From NCBI GenBank assembly GCA_003956705.1, contig QZCP01000065.1:1-64000 (forward strand): a DNA stretch of 64,000 nucleotides. The letters are read 5' to 3'. The position numbers were made by a program, and so were the translations under genes. A model generated the notes under the pieces. The model did no database searches and was not told where the DNA came from. It worked only from the letters and a program-made list of their open reading frames with translations. Within the stretch, counting starts at the first letter, position 1, and each line of letters opens with the position of its first letter. Below, in pieces: positions 12,398-24,185 of this stretch. Source of the DNA: Brevipalpus yothersi. Taxonomy: Eukaryota; Arthropoda; Arachnida; Trombidiformes; Tenuipalpidae.

Positions 12398-12613
12398 GAT
12401 GATTGGTACACCCAAAGTTTGGCAAACTTTTCTGTTGAAGAGAGAAGTTCAATCGGTTCTGGTAGTTATAGTGTTAATCTCGATCAATTGGCTTCTGGAA
12501 CCTCTATGATTGCCATGACAAACGAGGTAACAGACCAGCAAGGATACACTGTTTACAATTCAACGAAAGTCAGATCTATTTTCGGCATCGTCAATCCATC
12601 AATTGGGCTATAG
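12398..12613 (+). pseudogene. B-tail relic beside copy 1
   Basis: The frame after the TAA at 12395-12397 encodes a tail closely resembling the end of copy 1: SVNLDQLASGTSM against GIDLDQMASGSSM, and TDQQGYTVYNSTKV against TDEQQHSTYKLSKV. It ends at TAG 12611-12613. There is no upstream signal-peptide exon or E2 that I can find and no ATG at the start, so it looks like a truncated duplicate. It could still be used as an exon if a remote 5' exon exists. Confidence 0.55.
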
Positions 12614-12992
12614 TTTTATAATAGTCAATTAAGCTTGAGCCTAGATATCAGGATTGATGAGAGAATGTATCTTTACCTTGTGACAGTATAATAAAATAAA
12701 ATGGTATTTCTTGTAAACTTCCTCCAATTTCTAATTGGACAAGGTACGAAAATTTCTTCCTATTTCGACAAATGAATGGGGTATCACAAGTGCAGTACTG
12801 AGCTCTTGATTGGATAATTGACTCAAAACCCGGTTCCTAGCAATGACCTAGAAAGATTTTCTTCAATTCAACCCTTTCCATTTTCATGCAAAAATTGCAG
12901 AAGAAAGACTTTTATTATATTCTATCTCAGGGTAACCATCTGAAAAGTAACAATTTTTCTCTCAATCTACCTATTTCCGACACCAGTAGAGA

Positions 12993-13598
12993 TCAAAATC
13001 GTCCAAGTGATAAATCAGTTAAAACGGAAAGATTTACATCTTTCACCTCACTGCCCTTGATAAGATCATTTGATTGTTGTCGAAGAATACCACTGTTAAA
13101 GGTTATCGTGGAAGCATCTTCCGATAGAGAGTGGACCAAAGTTTCTTGGGATGCTTCTTTCTGGTTTACCTTGGCTACCAAAACTACACCAGGAGTATCG
13201 TCACCACCATTTTTTCCTCTCTCGATACTGATGGGAAGAGAAAAGTTTCAATTGTTTAATTGTGATAGATACTTTGACCTGGCAGAATGATGGGCTTGGT
13301 AGGTTAACTGTTTGTTGATGAATTGGAAAACACTGAAAGATGTACCTCGAAGAAAGAAGAAATTAAACATTACCTTTTTTCAAATGAAGCGTCTGGTTTG
13401 CTTGATTTGCCTGCCGGAATCGTTTTTATACCATCTTTACTCTCAGAATTATCAACCCTGACCACAGGGAGACCATCAGCTGTTGATGATGAGAAGTTGA
13501 TTAAATGGAAAGTTGAAATTTCAATATGATTACTCACCGAGCCAGCAGATAAGTATGGTCACCAATATGAATGCTACTTTTTGATACATCATCATCAT
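12993..13598 (-). CDS. Array copy 2 (minus strand): secreted, A-type end, 133 aa
   Basis: The only family member on the minus strand. Exons run 13598-13538 (signal peptide MMMMYQKVAFILVTILICWL), 13479-13374 and 13227-12993, and phases 1 and 2 join cleanly. The terminal exon is A type: VAKVNQKEASQETLVHSLSED matches the NFNVNQDIKSRGTFSRLFSTD region of other copies, and RQQSNDLIKGSEVKDVNLSV matches their RQSNDDIDHSEQSL tail. It lacks the Arg at the E2/terminal junction (KS instead). No B exon is seen further along the minus strand. It sits head-to-head with copy 3, start codons about 750 bp apart. The plus-strand open frame over it is a shadow. Confidence 0.75.
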
Positions 13599-14348
13599 TT
13601 TTTATCATGAATTAGTGGAACACTCTTCATTCGTAACATCCAATGAACAGAAGTTAATGAGTGAGACTTTTTATCATTCAAATTGAAAGTTCATTCAAAT
13701 ATTGTGCAGATGCTTGATTCAAAAAATTAACACATCTTCACTCAGATGGCTTTTGATGATGATCATTTTGCTAGCTTCATAGAGTGATATAAAAAATGAT
13801 TTACGAAAAAGTTTTCAATGAGATTGACTCAGAACTATTAGACCATGAAACAAGTAGCATATTAGAAAACGCCAGGGAACGGAAGTGAATGAAATCTTTA
13901 GGGTCAAAAATGAACTTATGCCAATTTTAGAAAGTTTTTCAGTTCCTTAGTAATTGGAGTTTCCTGGACATAGACATAAACCTTATCGTCAAGTTTCTTC
14001 TTGAATTTGATGGAATCTAGAACTGCCGATATCATATGATCCTAGTCGCTGTCTTCAATCCTTTCCTGATACTATATATTATTTGATTTCCATTAGGTTT
14101 GCTCTCAATTCCTCGGTGAAACGTCGCCACTTTTCTATGCACTAAACATAACATCTGGCATCTGGATGCTGATATGACAATCATGCACTAAAAGCATTGT
14201 AGCGAGAGGAGCTGGAAAGATAAGGTAGTTTGCATATATAATTAGATAGGATTTCTCTCAATGATCGCTTTGTTTCATTTTGGACACAATTTTCTGGCTT
14301 TATTCAATATGACCAATTTGAATTTTTCCTATTTATATGACAGATCGT
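13599..14348. promoter_or_regulatory. Divergent intergenic region of copies 2 and 3
   Basis: This 750-bp gap separates the start codons of copy 2 (leftward) and copy 3 (rightward), so it must hold both promoters if the models are right. A TATATAA-like stretch lies near 14235. I see no further defined motif. Confidence 0.35.
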
Positions 14349-14699
14349 ATGAAAAAAATCTACTATTCTGACGAAGTTATCATGTTCTTGAGTGTATGTT
14401 TTGGTTTGCTATTTTTGCTTGTAAGCCCGATGGTAAGAAATGATTCGAATTTCAATTTTTGGACATGAAAATTTCAAATTAGAATTTTTTTTTGAACAAG
14501 AATTCCGAGTTTCACCAATGGATAGTTCAGTCCATTTAATGATTTGTTTCTCTATGATTTTTAATTCTTGATTTTTGATCTTAACAGAACCAATAGATTG
14601 AGAGAGGGAAGGTATAGATATCGTAGGGAGTTCTTTTCTCACTTTTCTGTACCTTCATTAAGTTTTGTAATAAATTTTTTGATAATAATCTGTTGTTTT

Positions 14700-14798
<99 letters not shown>

Positions 14799-16127
14799 AA
14801 GCAGCTGGAAGGAGTGGAAAATTTTCCTTCAGAGAGTGGAGCAAAACAAAATGAGCATCATGATAGCATTTTGCGATTAAACTCAGATCTTGGAGGTATC
14901 AAAATGAACACAGCTGATGCATCCACATATCTTGAGAAAGGTGGAAAAGTTGACGTTAAGAAGTTTGATGAAGAAAGGTAATCATATATTCAATTTTCTA
15001 GCAAAAAATTGCCAGAGCTAAGCTTTTATCTATCGCTTCCAATTTTCTTCTCAAAAACAACAAAACGCCATCTTCAACAGATCTCAAATAGCGAAGCCTC
15101 ATGATTTGGTGATTGATTTCGGAACGGATCAGGGCACTCAGTCTCGGGGAGCATTTGTTCAAGTAGTCTCTGCTGATAATTCGGTGGGAAGAGTAGTAAG
15201 AACTGAGGATATAAGACAGTCAAATGATGTTATAAAAGAATCAAAAGTTTCCTCAATCAATATTGTGCTGAATCCTACGATACAAATTGATTGAAATCGT
15301 TAAGTCACAATCAATTAGCACAAAGAAGATAATTTTTTTGGATCCGAATAACTGCTGAAATGATGAAGGTTGATATTGATTCTGGCGATTTTTTCATCTC
15401 ACTTCTGATTCTTCCACTTGAGCTCAAAGGCTTTTTTGTCATCACCTATCACGATAAAGAGAATTTTTCTCAGTTCATTTGCTAATTTGTTTTCATTTCA
15501 TCTCATTCCATTCATTCATGATGAGTTCTTCTTATCATCTCATTGTCTAGAAAGATACCAGCTAATTTAGGAAGAAAAATCCTTGTCAAAGAAAGAGTGA
15601 TAACTGGACCATTTGGATTCCATGTTGGAAATAAGCATCTAGGAACCGATGAGTCAGATATTGAAACCAGAAACCAGGAAAATTTTCTACAGACCACCAA
15701 CAACATTCAAAGTTCAGAGACAAATAATCAGATAGTTGATGTTGAAAGCTCCATTCCAGGCATATCAAATGTGGAACAAAGTAAGAAGGCTGACGGTGAT
15801 CAAGATTCCATTATGAGAGCTAGTTTTTCAGAAAATCATGACCAATATCCTCCAGGACAAGCGATAGATGAGTCGAAAGGAACAGAGTTAGCTCCACGAC
15901 AGCGGCAATCTGGTCAATCAATCTATTCTCGAAAGGGGATTCTGTTAGATAGACACTTTTCAATTGGGGATCATGGATATGTAGGTGATATAAATAATGT
16001 TGCAACTGAATCGGGAAACATAGAAGCTTCTACTGGGATTGTTGACAATCAAGGACATAATTATGTACTAAAATCAGACACAAATGATGAGCTATTAATT
16101 AGCGTCTCCTCAACAGATTTTTCCTGA
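14349..16127 (+). CDS. Array copy 3: secreted protein with alternative last exons A and B
   Basis: Type member. E1 14349-14420 encodes a signal peptide (MKKIYYSDEVIMFLSVCFGL...). E2 14805-14977 ends AAG-TTT-GAT-GAA-GAA-AG, leaving phase 2. Exon A 15081-15294 and exon B 15551-16127 each begin with the base that completes AGA (Arg), and each ends with its own stop. The predicted products are 152 aa (E1-E2-A) and 273 aa (E1-E2-B). A carries DFGTDQGTQSRGAF and RQSNDVI. B carries GFHVGNKHLGT, a polar linker, then HFSIGDHGYVGD, VATESGN and VDNQGHNYV. No donor site is seen at the end of A, so A then B in one message is unlikely. AATAAA lies at 16264. Intron 1 ends in a TC microsatellite of about 95 bp that serves as the polypyrimidine tract. 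Confidence 0.75.
14704..14795. repeat. (TC)n microsatellite at a splice acceptor
   Basis: About 46 uninterrupted CT/TC units, followed at once by TTTCAAGCAG and exon 2 of copy 3. It therefore doubles as the pyrimidine tract of that acceptor. Confidence 0.95.
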
Positions 16128-16560
16128 AAATATTGAAGGAATTGATTATTCCAATCTGATAATCATCAGGTTGGAATATTATTGAAATCATCTGATGAAT
16201 AGAATTTCCCAGGTATTGATGATATTACTTCAGGATATTTAACAAGTAGTCTCTTGTAAGTGGAATAAATTATCTTTATCACACATATATGATCAACTTG
16301 TGAATTAGCTGTTAGTCACTCTAGAGATTTCATGTTCATAACAATCCCAAATCCCCGTATTTTTTTATAATAGATCCTCATTTAATAAAAAGTTGAAATG
16401 CAAAATGTGGCGTTTTTATGAACCTCTGCATATCATGCATTAGTAGTGAGCAAGAGATACACCTCAAAATTTGATTTCATTGGCAATTAAGAGGTTGTAT
16501 GAGAGTTTGTTGGTTCTCTGGAAATTTGGTTAGCTCGATTCAGTTGAAATTTATCGGCTC

Positions 16561-17207
16561 ATGATGATCATCAAAACTTTCTTTACATTTCTCTTGATGT
16601 ACACATGTATTTTGAATGTAAGTTGAGAAAAGTGGTCTATCGGAAATTTCTATTAGTTCATTTTAGTTGACATGTTCCAAAAATCTTAATTGCTAACGGA
16701 AAAAGGAAAAAGTGAACAATTTCTTCTCTTTATCAGCTTCATTCAACCGAAAATGTCCATGAAGATGGACCGATCAAGGGAGAGTCCATGCTGGATGAGG
16801 CTAAAGAATGGGATGGAAGAGAAGCCTATGGGCTTGACCGATCTGAATATGGGAAGAAAGGCTTTACCAAGGATAAGTATGTGTAATTCTAGAGGGTTCT
16901 CCTCTCTCAAATCAATTGATTCTCTAAATTTTTCCTCCTCTGTTATACTTTTCATAAAAAAATATCCTCAAAACACTCGGAAATTACACGTATATGTTTG
17001 GGTTTATATGAACTTAGGAACGTAGCGATAAACTTCCAACTGGACCAGGGCGAAGAATCTAGAGGATCATTTGCTCGAGCTTTATCATCTGACAATTCAG
17101 TGGAACAGGTGACAACCAGCATCAATGCGAGACAATCAAATGATGATTTGAGAAAAACCAAACTCACTGCTACCAATATCATAGTTCTTGCAGATACAGC
17201 AGTTTAG
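16561..17207 (+). CDS. Array copy 4: secreted, A-type end, 128 aa
   Basis: E1 16561-16617 (signal peptide MMIIKTFFTFLLMYTCILN), E2 16737-16876, A 17018-17207; phases 0 and 2. E2 is strongly charged and ends GFTKDK. The A exon reads AINFQLDQGEESRGSFARAL ... INARQSNDDLRKTKL and closes with a hydrophobic IIVLADTAV. No B exon or B relic is recognisable in the 1.4 kb before copy 5; that gap instead holds a palindromic MITE at 17531-17933. If B was once present, it has been removed. Confidence 0.72.
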
Positions 17208-18624
17208 ATATTGATTTAGCCAAACAAAGTCCTAATTCTGATAAAAAATATCATGATTTTCTCGAAATCTCGAAATCAAACGAACCAGAATTAAAGAACT
17301 AGGAATTTTAGAATTGACATTTCTCTCGCTCAATTTATCTGTCAGGGGAAAATCACACAATATTTCGAAACGAATGAGAGACATTGAGACACTATTACCT
17401 ATGATTATGACTAAATGTTCAGTATTGATGTGATCATAGGTTATTTGAAATAAGATCTCGAGGAATCTCTTCAACACTCAACCCTACCATAAACCTTCTT
17501 CTTAAATCGCTGAATTTACACTAGTTATGCCAAAGAGTATTTCTACAAGAGGGTACACTTCTACGAGGTACTCTGTCAACTTATCACTGATACTAGAGTA
17601 CCAAACTAGTTCTTAGGGTCCTTGCTAGAGTACTGGCCACTAAATAGTATTTTTTCGATAATTTTTGACCATCTGATAGATGTTCAAATATTGAGGTGAT
17701 AATTTTTGGCCACGATATCAAAAGAAAAGCCTGATAGATGAAAATTTTCGTCTATCAGGGGTGACATCTTGGTCAAAAATTATCTTCTAGACCTAATTTT
17801 GTGGCCAAAAATTATCGTTAGAACAGGAAAACTGGAAAAACTGAGAAAATTGACCGTGAGCATCATCTGTAGATTGTTTAAGGAATTGGTTCACTTTACC
17901 ATTAAGTGTACCCTCTTGTAGAGCTACTCTTTGAGTCATGCTCTGAGGTTGGTAATTCAACGATCAATGGCTAAAGTTTTTATTGTATAATCAAAGAATT
18001 GTAATTGGTTTGAAGGATGTTCCAAGAAAGATGGGGAATATTAATGCTGAGAAGACAGCCAATTGAGTTCCGAGTGAGAATAATGGTTTAATCAGAGCCT
18101 CGGTTTATGACCTAATCATTCGATATTTGACATGAAGAATGGCAACTTTCGTCCCTATCGGAAAGAGAATATATATGATTCGCCATCCAAATTATCACTT
18201 TCTAATCGAAAGTGATGTCTGAAGGTTAAACGAAGGCACCTGATCATCATCATTACAGTGTCTGATTAACAGGTTGATTGTTCCAGCCATTTGAAGACTT
18301 GGAGAATAAAAATGAGATAAACAAAAAACTTGTGGAAAGGTGTATATGAAACTACACTTATTGACTCTGGATCCAGCAGAAAACACATTTGATGTTTTAT
18401 CAATCTTCTTCAACAGAAAGAGATATTTTCTACTTTTGTTTATACTTAATCCGACTGGCAATTGTTTCAAGAAACGAGAATTGGCTGGAAAACAGGTGAA
18501 ATTCTGCTTCATCCGAATACTGATTTCATCTTTCTCTCATTTTCTTATAGGACTCTGATAGGACCACATTCTACACATTTTATAATCAGATTACTTGGCT
18601 TAATTCAATAAGAACCCTGTCACC
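17208..18624. other. Intergenic between copies 4 and 5
   Basis: Contains the MITE described separately. The remaining sequence has no B-exon homology and no supported gene. A TATATAT stretch near 18168 is about 450 bases before the copy 5 start, too far for a core promoter unless a 5' non-coding exon exists. Confidence 0.4.
17531..17933. mobile_element. Palindromic MITE, about 400 bp
   Basis: Terminal inverted repeats of 30 bp: 17531-17560 begins CAAAGAGTATTTCTACAAGA, and 17904-17933 is its reverse complement with two mismatches. Nested inside are matching AATTTTTGGCCA/TGGTCAAAAATT arms, and a perfect-but-one palindrome at 17730-17759 (CCTGATAGATGAAAA/TTTTCGTCTATCAGG). No coding capacity. 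This is a fold-back, non-autonomous DNA element; a clear target duplication is not visible. Confidence 0.75.
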
Positions 18625-19932
18625 ATGAAATTGACATTTTTTCCACGTCTTCCATTTATATTAATCAACATTTTGGGAGTAAGTTTAATGTATAAGGTTT
18701 AAGATTAACTCGAAACTCCACCTCATTCTCTAATTATCCAGATCTACTGTGTTATCGGTTGCTACGCAAAGCCAATCTCCAATCTTGGCCAAAAGCACTT
18801 TCGGAAAGAAATACTAGGATCTCATGATGTGGAGTCGAACGAAATGAAGACCAATTCAAGTGGAGGAAGAAGGTGAATATTTTTTTTGGGTGACTAAATG
18901 ATAGAGATTCACTGAATCGATCTCATCTCTCCAAAGAGAAACGATCCTATCACATAGATCATGGCCGGTGAGATCACAAGATGTGATGATCGATTTCAAA
19001 GCAGAACAGGGAAAACAATCTCGAGGAACATTCACGAGAATGTTTTCAGCAGATAATACGATGGAACAGGCTTCGAACTTGCTGAATGTAAGACAATCAA
19101 ATGATGAAATCAATCGTTCTCTGGTCTCTGAGATCATTTCGATAATAAATACAACGAGCTAGTTTGTATCCTATCCTTATCATAGTAGTATCAAATATTT
19201 TTCAATCTCTAGCCCTTGATATCGGTTAGATTCATGATTTAAGGAATATTTTGTTAGAAAAATATATTCGCAATTTTGAGTACATATACATGTGTAGTAG
19301 CTTTGAGCTCAAGCAAGAATGGCGATGTTTATAATTTTCGAATTATTTTAAACTTTCTGGTCCTAAGATCTGATTATCATCCACTCAGGAAAACTTTGGA
19401 CAGTCCCGAAGAAAGCTTCAGTGTTAGTGTGAAGGAGCGAGAGAAGATTGGCGAATTCGGCTTCCATATCGATAACAGGCACTATGGCACAGGCCAATCA
19501 ACGATCGACTCTAATAATCAACAAACATTCCAACAAGATGCTCATGTTTTTCGAGATTCTCAGGTCAAGAATACCATAATCGATTTTGAATCTTATTTAG
19601 AGCCTGCTCGGAAAACAATATCGGAATCGAAAGCTCCTAAAGCCAGTAGTGAAGATAACTCTCTCAAATCTGGGTCTGATATTATGAGTGATCAGAGATC
19701 ACTTGCTATGCGTCAAGGATCTGAGCAAAATGATCATTTGACTGGAATATCGTTCATTACTGATTTTTCAATAGCTGACCATGGATATGTGGGTGATGTG
19801 AGTAAAGTTGCCACAGGATCGGGAAATATACAAACTCCTCAGGTTACCTCTGACAATCAAGTCCATAATCATGTTTCAGATTCTGATGTTACTCAAAACA
19901 TTCTTGTGATCGTCGCTGATGCAGATATGTAA
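18625..19932 (+). CDS. Array copy 5: secreted protein with alternative last exons A and B
   Basis: E1 18625-18678 (MKLTFFPRLPFILINILG), E2 18742-18872 ending SSGGRR with the last Arg split, A 18958-19162 and B 19389-19932. Phase 0 then phase 2 for both terminal exons. Products are 129 aa and 242 aa. A reads MIDFKAEQGKQSRGTFTRMF and RQSNDEINRSLV. B has GEFGFHIDNRHYGTGQSTID, NNQQTFQQ, then FSIADHGYVGDVSKVATG and DNQVHNHV. AATAAA occurs at 19951, just after the B stop; none is obvious right after the A stop, so 3' end formation for the A form is unproven. Confidence 0.77.
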
Positions 19933-20686
19933 AAAAATATAGCCTAAATAAATAAAACGCAATATAACTGTTTTCTGAAACTTTTCTAACAATTTGCAAG
20001 ATAAAATTACAAATTTACAATCATGATCATTCAAAATCTCTAATCTTAATTTTTCGCCACTTCATGAAGAATTCAGGAATTAATCTTTATAATGAGATGA
20101 AACAGTTCTCTTCCGAATATCATATGCATTCAAAATCAAAACTCAATCCAGAATTGACCAAAATCAATTGACTGAGACAACTTGATTATGAGTAAGGAGC
20201 CATTGTGACGTCTTAGGGCAGACAGAAGATAGATAATTATCCATAAACAAAACTGAAAAAATATTTAATCAAAGACGTGATCAGAAAAAAATCATCATCA
20301 TGTATATTATATGCACAAGTTTTATCGTTATTTTCAATTTTTATCTGCTGTTTTTGCTGCTTGAGCTTCGCTAGAAGGTGAATAGAAAAAGTGAAATGTT
20401 GTCCAGATGAAGTATATCCTTCATATCAGGTGGCTTTCTTTCGGTAGTTCAGTGCAAACTAGAGATTCAGATTCAAATTTATCTGGTGAACAAATGATTC
20501 ACTCGATTATTATCAAATATGAAGTCAAGAATCTGTTAGTTTGTGTTGAGATTAAATCAGAATAATTCGCTTTTCCGAGTCTCTTCGAGTCTGATTGAGT
20601 TTTCGGCTATATATAAATATATAAATATATAAATAGTTATTAGAACTGCTGACTGGTGATTGATTTTAGTGAAACAGTAAGAAACC
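19933..20686. other. Intergenic, promoter of copy 6
   Basis: No gene. TATATAAATATATAAATATATAAATA at 20608-20634 lies about 55-80 bases upstream of the copy 6 ATG and is the best TATA-like element in the array. Confidence 0.45.
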
Positions 20687-21880
20687 ATGTACACGAAAGT
20701 TGATCTTTATCTTCTGCTAATAATGCTTGTAAGTAACCAGCTTGAGGAAAATGAACATATGATTTATAAGTCTAACCATGGAGAAGGTCCTTAATTTTTT
20801 CATCGCCACTCAATAGCAAAACTTTTACCCTGTGTCTAGGCAGAAAAAGAGATTTCAATGGCCCAAAGATGATTATGAATTGATTTTTTCTCATTATTAT
20901 TATTATTTCATAAGTTATGCATCAAAAAATGTGTACATGGGAAATCGATTATCAATGAGATGCCTGGATCGGATGTATTGAGAACCTTTTTTGCTCATAA
21001 ACAACATCCTAAGATAATGCAACGGGATGAAGGCGATAACCAGATGGACCCTCGTGCAGTTGGTGGAAGAAGGTAAATATACTAATTCCTCCTCTAATCT
21101 GGAAGTCGAATAAGTTTTTGCATCCATAAAGTATGACATAAAGCTCGATCGATTTGAGGTGAATTGTAAGAATGTTTAGAAAGCTTGGCTTGTAATCTAG
21201 AACAACCATATAAAATGTTTCCATTCTCATTCTTTTCGTCTCATTAACGTTATCAATCTGAAAGGAGGATTGAGAGAGGTTCTCAATTGTAGCAAAGTCG
21301 ATTAATCATATATTCCTTTTTCTTCCGTCTTGGAAACTTTCCCTATTCATCTAGAGACTTTTCAGAGGATGGAATAAACATTGAAGAGAAAGGGAGGATC
21401 GATGAATTTGGCCTCTATGGTAGCTACAAAAATTATGCAAAAGACCAATCAACGATCGATTCAGTCAATGAGTTGACATTCCAGCAAATTTTTAATGATT
21501 TTCGAGATTCAGTGGTTGCAAACACTATACTTGATTTTGAGCTCTATTTTGAGGGGCTTCGGCGAAGAGCTCAACCACCTGGAACACATAATGCTAATAA
21601 CGAGATGATGAGAGATGAAAGCTTCAAGTTGAGAGCTGGAGACAAAAAATTCAACAGATTCAGATCATCAATTGAACGAAAGGCTGGTTCAAATTTGATC
21701 TCTTTCAATACAAACTTTTCTATCGGTGATCATGGACATGCTGGAGATGTGACCAACTTAGCTACAGGATCTGGTAGTTTGACAACATCTAATCAGAATG
21801 TTGATAACCAGGGGCACAATTTTATATCAAATTCAGATGTTTCTCAAATCTCAGCTCTTGCTGTATCTAGCTCCAGTTGA
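20687..21880 (+). CDS. Array copy 6: secreted, B-type end, 241 aa
   Basis: E1 20687-20728 is very short (MYTKVDLYLLLIML), so part of the signal peptide comes from E2 20915-21072, which ends AVGGRR. The terminal exon B is 21355-21880, joined in phase 2. B reads RIDEFGLYGSYKNYAKDQST, FQQIFNDFRDS, then FSIGDHGHAGDVTNLATGSG and DNQGHNFISNSDV. The 282-bp second intron holds no A exon or A relic. AATAAA is at 21921. Damaged copies of this E2 plus the 3' UTR, with exon B deleted, lie at 39.08-39.47 and 49.28-49.68 kb. Confidence 0.75.
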
Positions 21881-22548
21881 AGTGAGCATCATCTAAAGAG
21901 CTGAAAATTTCCAAGCCTCCAATAAAGCTCAATAGTTAACATTTAGCCGGATTATGCTTGTCTTCTCGATCGAGCATTTTCAAGAGAGAGAGAGAGAGAG
22001 AAAGAAAGAGAGAAGTTTTGAGAAACATGAAGGGAAACAAAATTCTCATTTTTTCAAAAAGGTTTGCAATTCAAATCGATAGGCTTTCATACAAGCAATT
22101 CTGGATACCTGACAGGGTGGACACAGCTAAAAATCCGACGTATTGGATAAGAGAATCTGAAAACAGTTTGGCTAAGAGAGAATTATTATTCTTGACTCTT
22201 GACCTAGAAATGTTCACCTCACACTGTGCACATTTTCCTCTCTCGGAATGTTCACTCAGGAGTTCTTCGTTCTGATAATTTGATCACTTTTGATATTGGT
22301 GAAGGTGGTGGCTCCAATCATTACAAAATTATTTTATACTGTACTCAGAATGAGAGAGATTGGATCCTGCTCGACTCTGATCATTTGCACCTGTCCACAG
22401 ACATAAAACATGCTCAGATCATCTGTGAGATCACTTCGAATTTGTCAATCTTAGTGAAACAATCAGTTTTCTAGATATTCAAGAGACTTCTCTGCCTTTG
22501 CTTTGATAAATGAAATCATTTCATTGGGGTGAGAGTTTCGGGAGAACC
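21881..22548. other. Intergenic between copies 6 and 7
   Basis: Copy 6 3' UTR, a short GA-rich run at 21980-22018 and AT-rich spacer. The same spacer recurs at 39.40-39.96 kb and in part at 26.6-26.9 kb, so it was duplicated with the genes. Open frames here are not protein-like. Confidence 0.45.
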
Positions 22549-23267
22549 ATGAATTATCTGAATCTGTTTCTTTTTTTTACCTTTAATCTATGTGGTGTAC
22601 AGGTGAGAAATGAGCAAAGATGTTTTATACTGGAACCAAAATTCCAAGGGTTATATTTAAGCCCAAGAAAAAGATTATAAATCTTCACTTTCACTTAGAA
22701 AGAAGCAAAATCTTTTTTCATACCCAGAAAAATCATCGAAGAAACAGAAATAAATAAGAGAATTAAAAGAACGATATTTGTTTCCGTACAGTGGCCTTTG
22801 GTTGAGTGTATCTCTGATACGAGGATCACCAACATGAAACAAACCTCTCATGAAACTGTGGATTTGGATCATCTCTCTGATAAAAAGTTATCCAATCAAC
22901 GTGGAGCCACACATGGTCATTATGGTATGAAAAATCATGGCGAGAACTCTCCAAGTGTTTTCGGAGGAAGGTGAATATGCCACAATAAGAACAAAGTAAA
23001 GTGTTACGACTAAATGACTATATTTTTTAATTGAGGTCCTTAAGAAATTTGAAGAAGTCACAACAAGAAGAGCCCGATGATGTGATGATTAATTTCAATG
23101 TGAATCAAGATATCAAATCTAGAGGAACATTTTCTCGATTATTTTCTACGGACTATTCAGTTAATGCGGTCACTGCATCTATCAATGCTAGACAGTCGAA
23201 TGATGACATTGATCACTCCGAGCAATCTCTTCTATCATTATCAGTAGCTCCAAGTTTGGGTTTATGA
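22549..23267 (+). CDS. Array copy 7: secreted, A-type end, 154 aa
   Basis: E1 22549-22602 (MNYLNLFLFFTFNLCGVQ), E2 22792-22970 ending SVFGGR, A 23036-23267; phases 0 and 2. A begins with a basic run (SLRNLKKSQQEEPDD), then MINFNVNQDIKSRGTFSRLF and INARQSNDDIDHSEQSL. Two AATAAA signals lie at 23311-23334, supporting A as a genuine last exon. No B exon follows in the next 900 bp. Copy 9 is a near-duplicate in E1, E2 and intron 2. Confidence 0.77.
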
Positions 23268-24185
23268 GTTAATATGAGTCTTGAATCAATTGCAATCCTG
23301 TAACAGCTAGAATAAAAGAAATAAAATCAATAAAATCAATTCGGATGTGTTTTCAACATCTATCTACCTTCATTTGGGAAGGGACAAACATTTTGTGGAA
23401 GATTTACATATTTTATTCCAAAGGAGGATGAGAATAGGTGATTAAGATTAATGTCTTTAACATCTGTCCTTACTGTTCAATAGGTTCAATTCGTTTCTGA
23501 TCTGTTAGAATTTTTATTTCGATAGATGGAAGCAAGAATCAAGAAAAATATAATCACTTGATCGGTTCTGTATTCTTAAAAGTCTGCGTGAACCAAAGGA
23601 AACGTACTGGAAAGCGATGTCGTTCGGGACCGATGGATAGAAGATAGCAGAAAATCTTGGAAAACTATATACACTTGTAATCGGAACATTGAATGTTTCC
23701 CTAATTTATTGAAAAAATTTTTATCAATGATATCCCATTGAAGCAAGTCCCATTTTTAACCCTATTGTACAGTTTCTTTTAGATATACCTATGTACTTAT
23801 ACATGTACATCACAAAATAACAGAGCTTGTGCACCAATCTAGCTCTACTCTGATGGTCTAGATGAAGAGTTTTGACATCCAGGGACAGTCCATTAAAATC
23901 ACAGCTATCGAGAATGGAAAACTGAATTGTGACTAGACATAGAGCAAAGATGGTAATTATACGGACGCTAGTACAGTCTACAAGAGCCAATATTTCTTTT
24001 TCAAGTGCATATGTTTTGGAAGAAGAAATAAAAGAATGTGTTGTGACTGGCGTGGGATAGAAAGCATGTAAAAGATGGCATTTTCATCAGCTCGTAGAAT
24101 TGATTTAAGCTACGATCAAGTACACAGACGATTCGGAGAATTTGATCCTGAACTATCATTATCATTATTACCAAGCATTTGAACA
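23268..24185. other. Intergenic between copies 7 and 8
   Basis: No supported gene. The stretch around 23840-23900 (GTTTTGACATCCA) has a diverged counterpart near 28110-28150, again pointing to duplicated spacers. Confidence 0.4.

Noticed and set aside
12886..13290. 134-codon plus-strand open frame
   Set aside because: It overlaps the well-supported minus-strand copy 2 and has no splice or family support.
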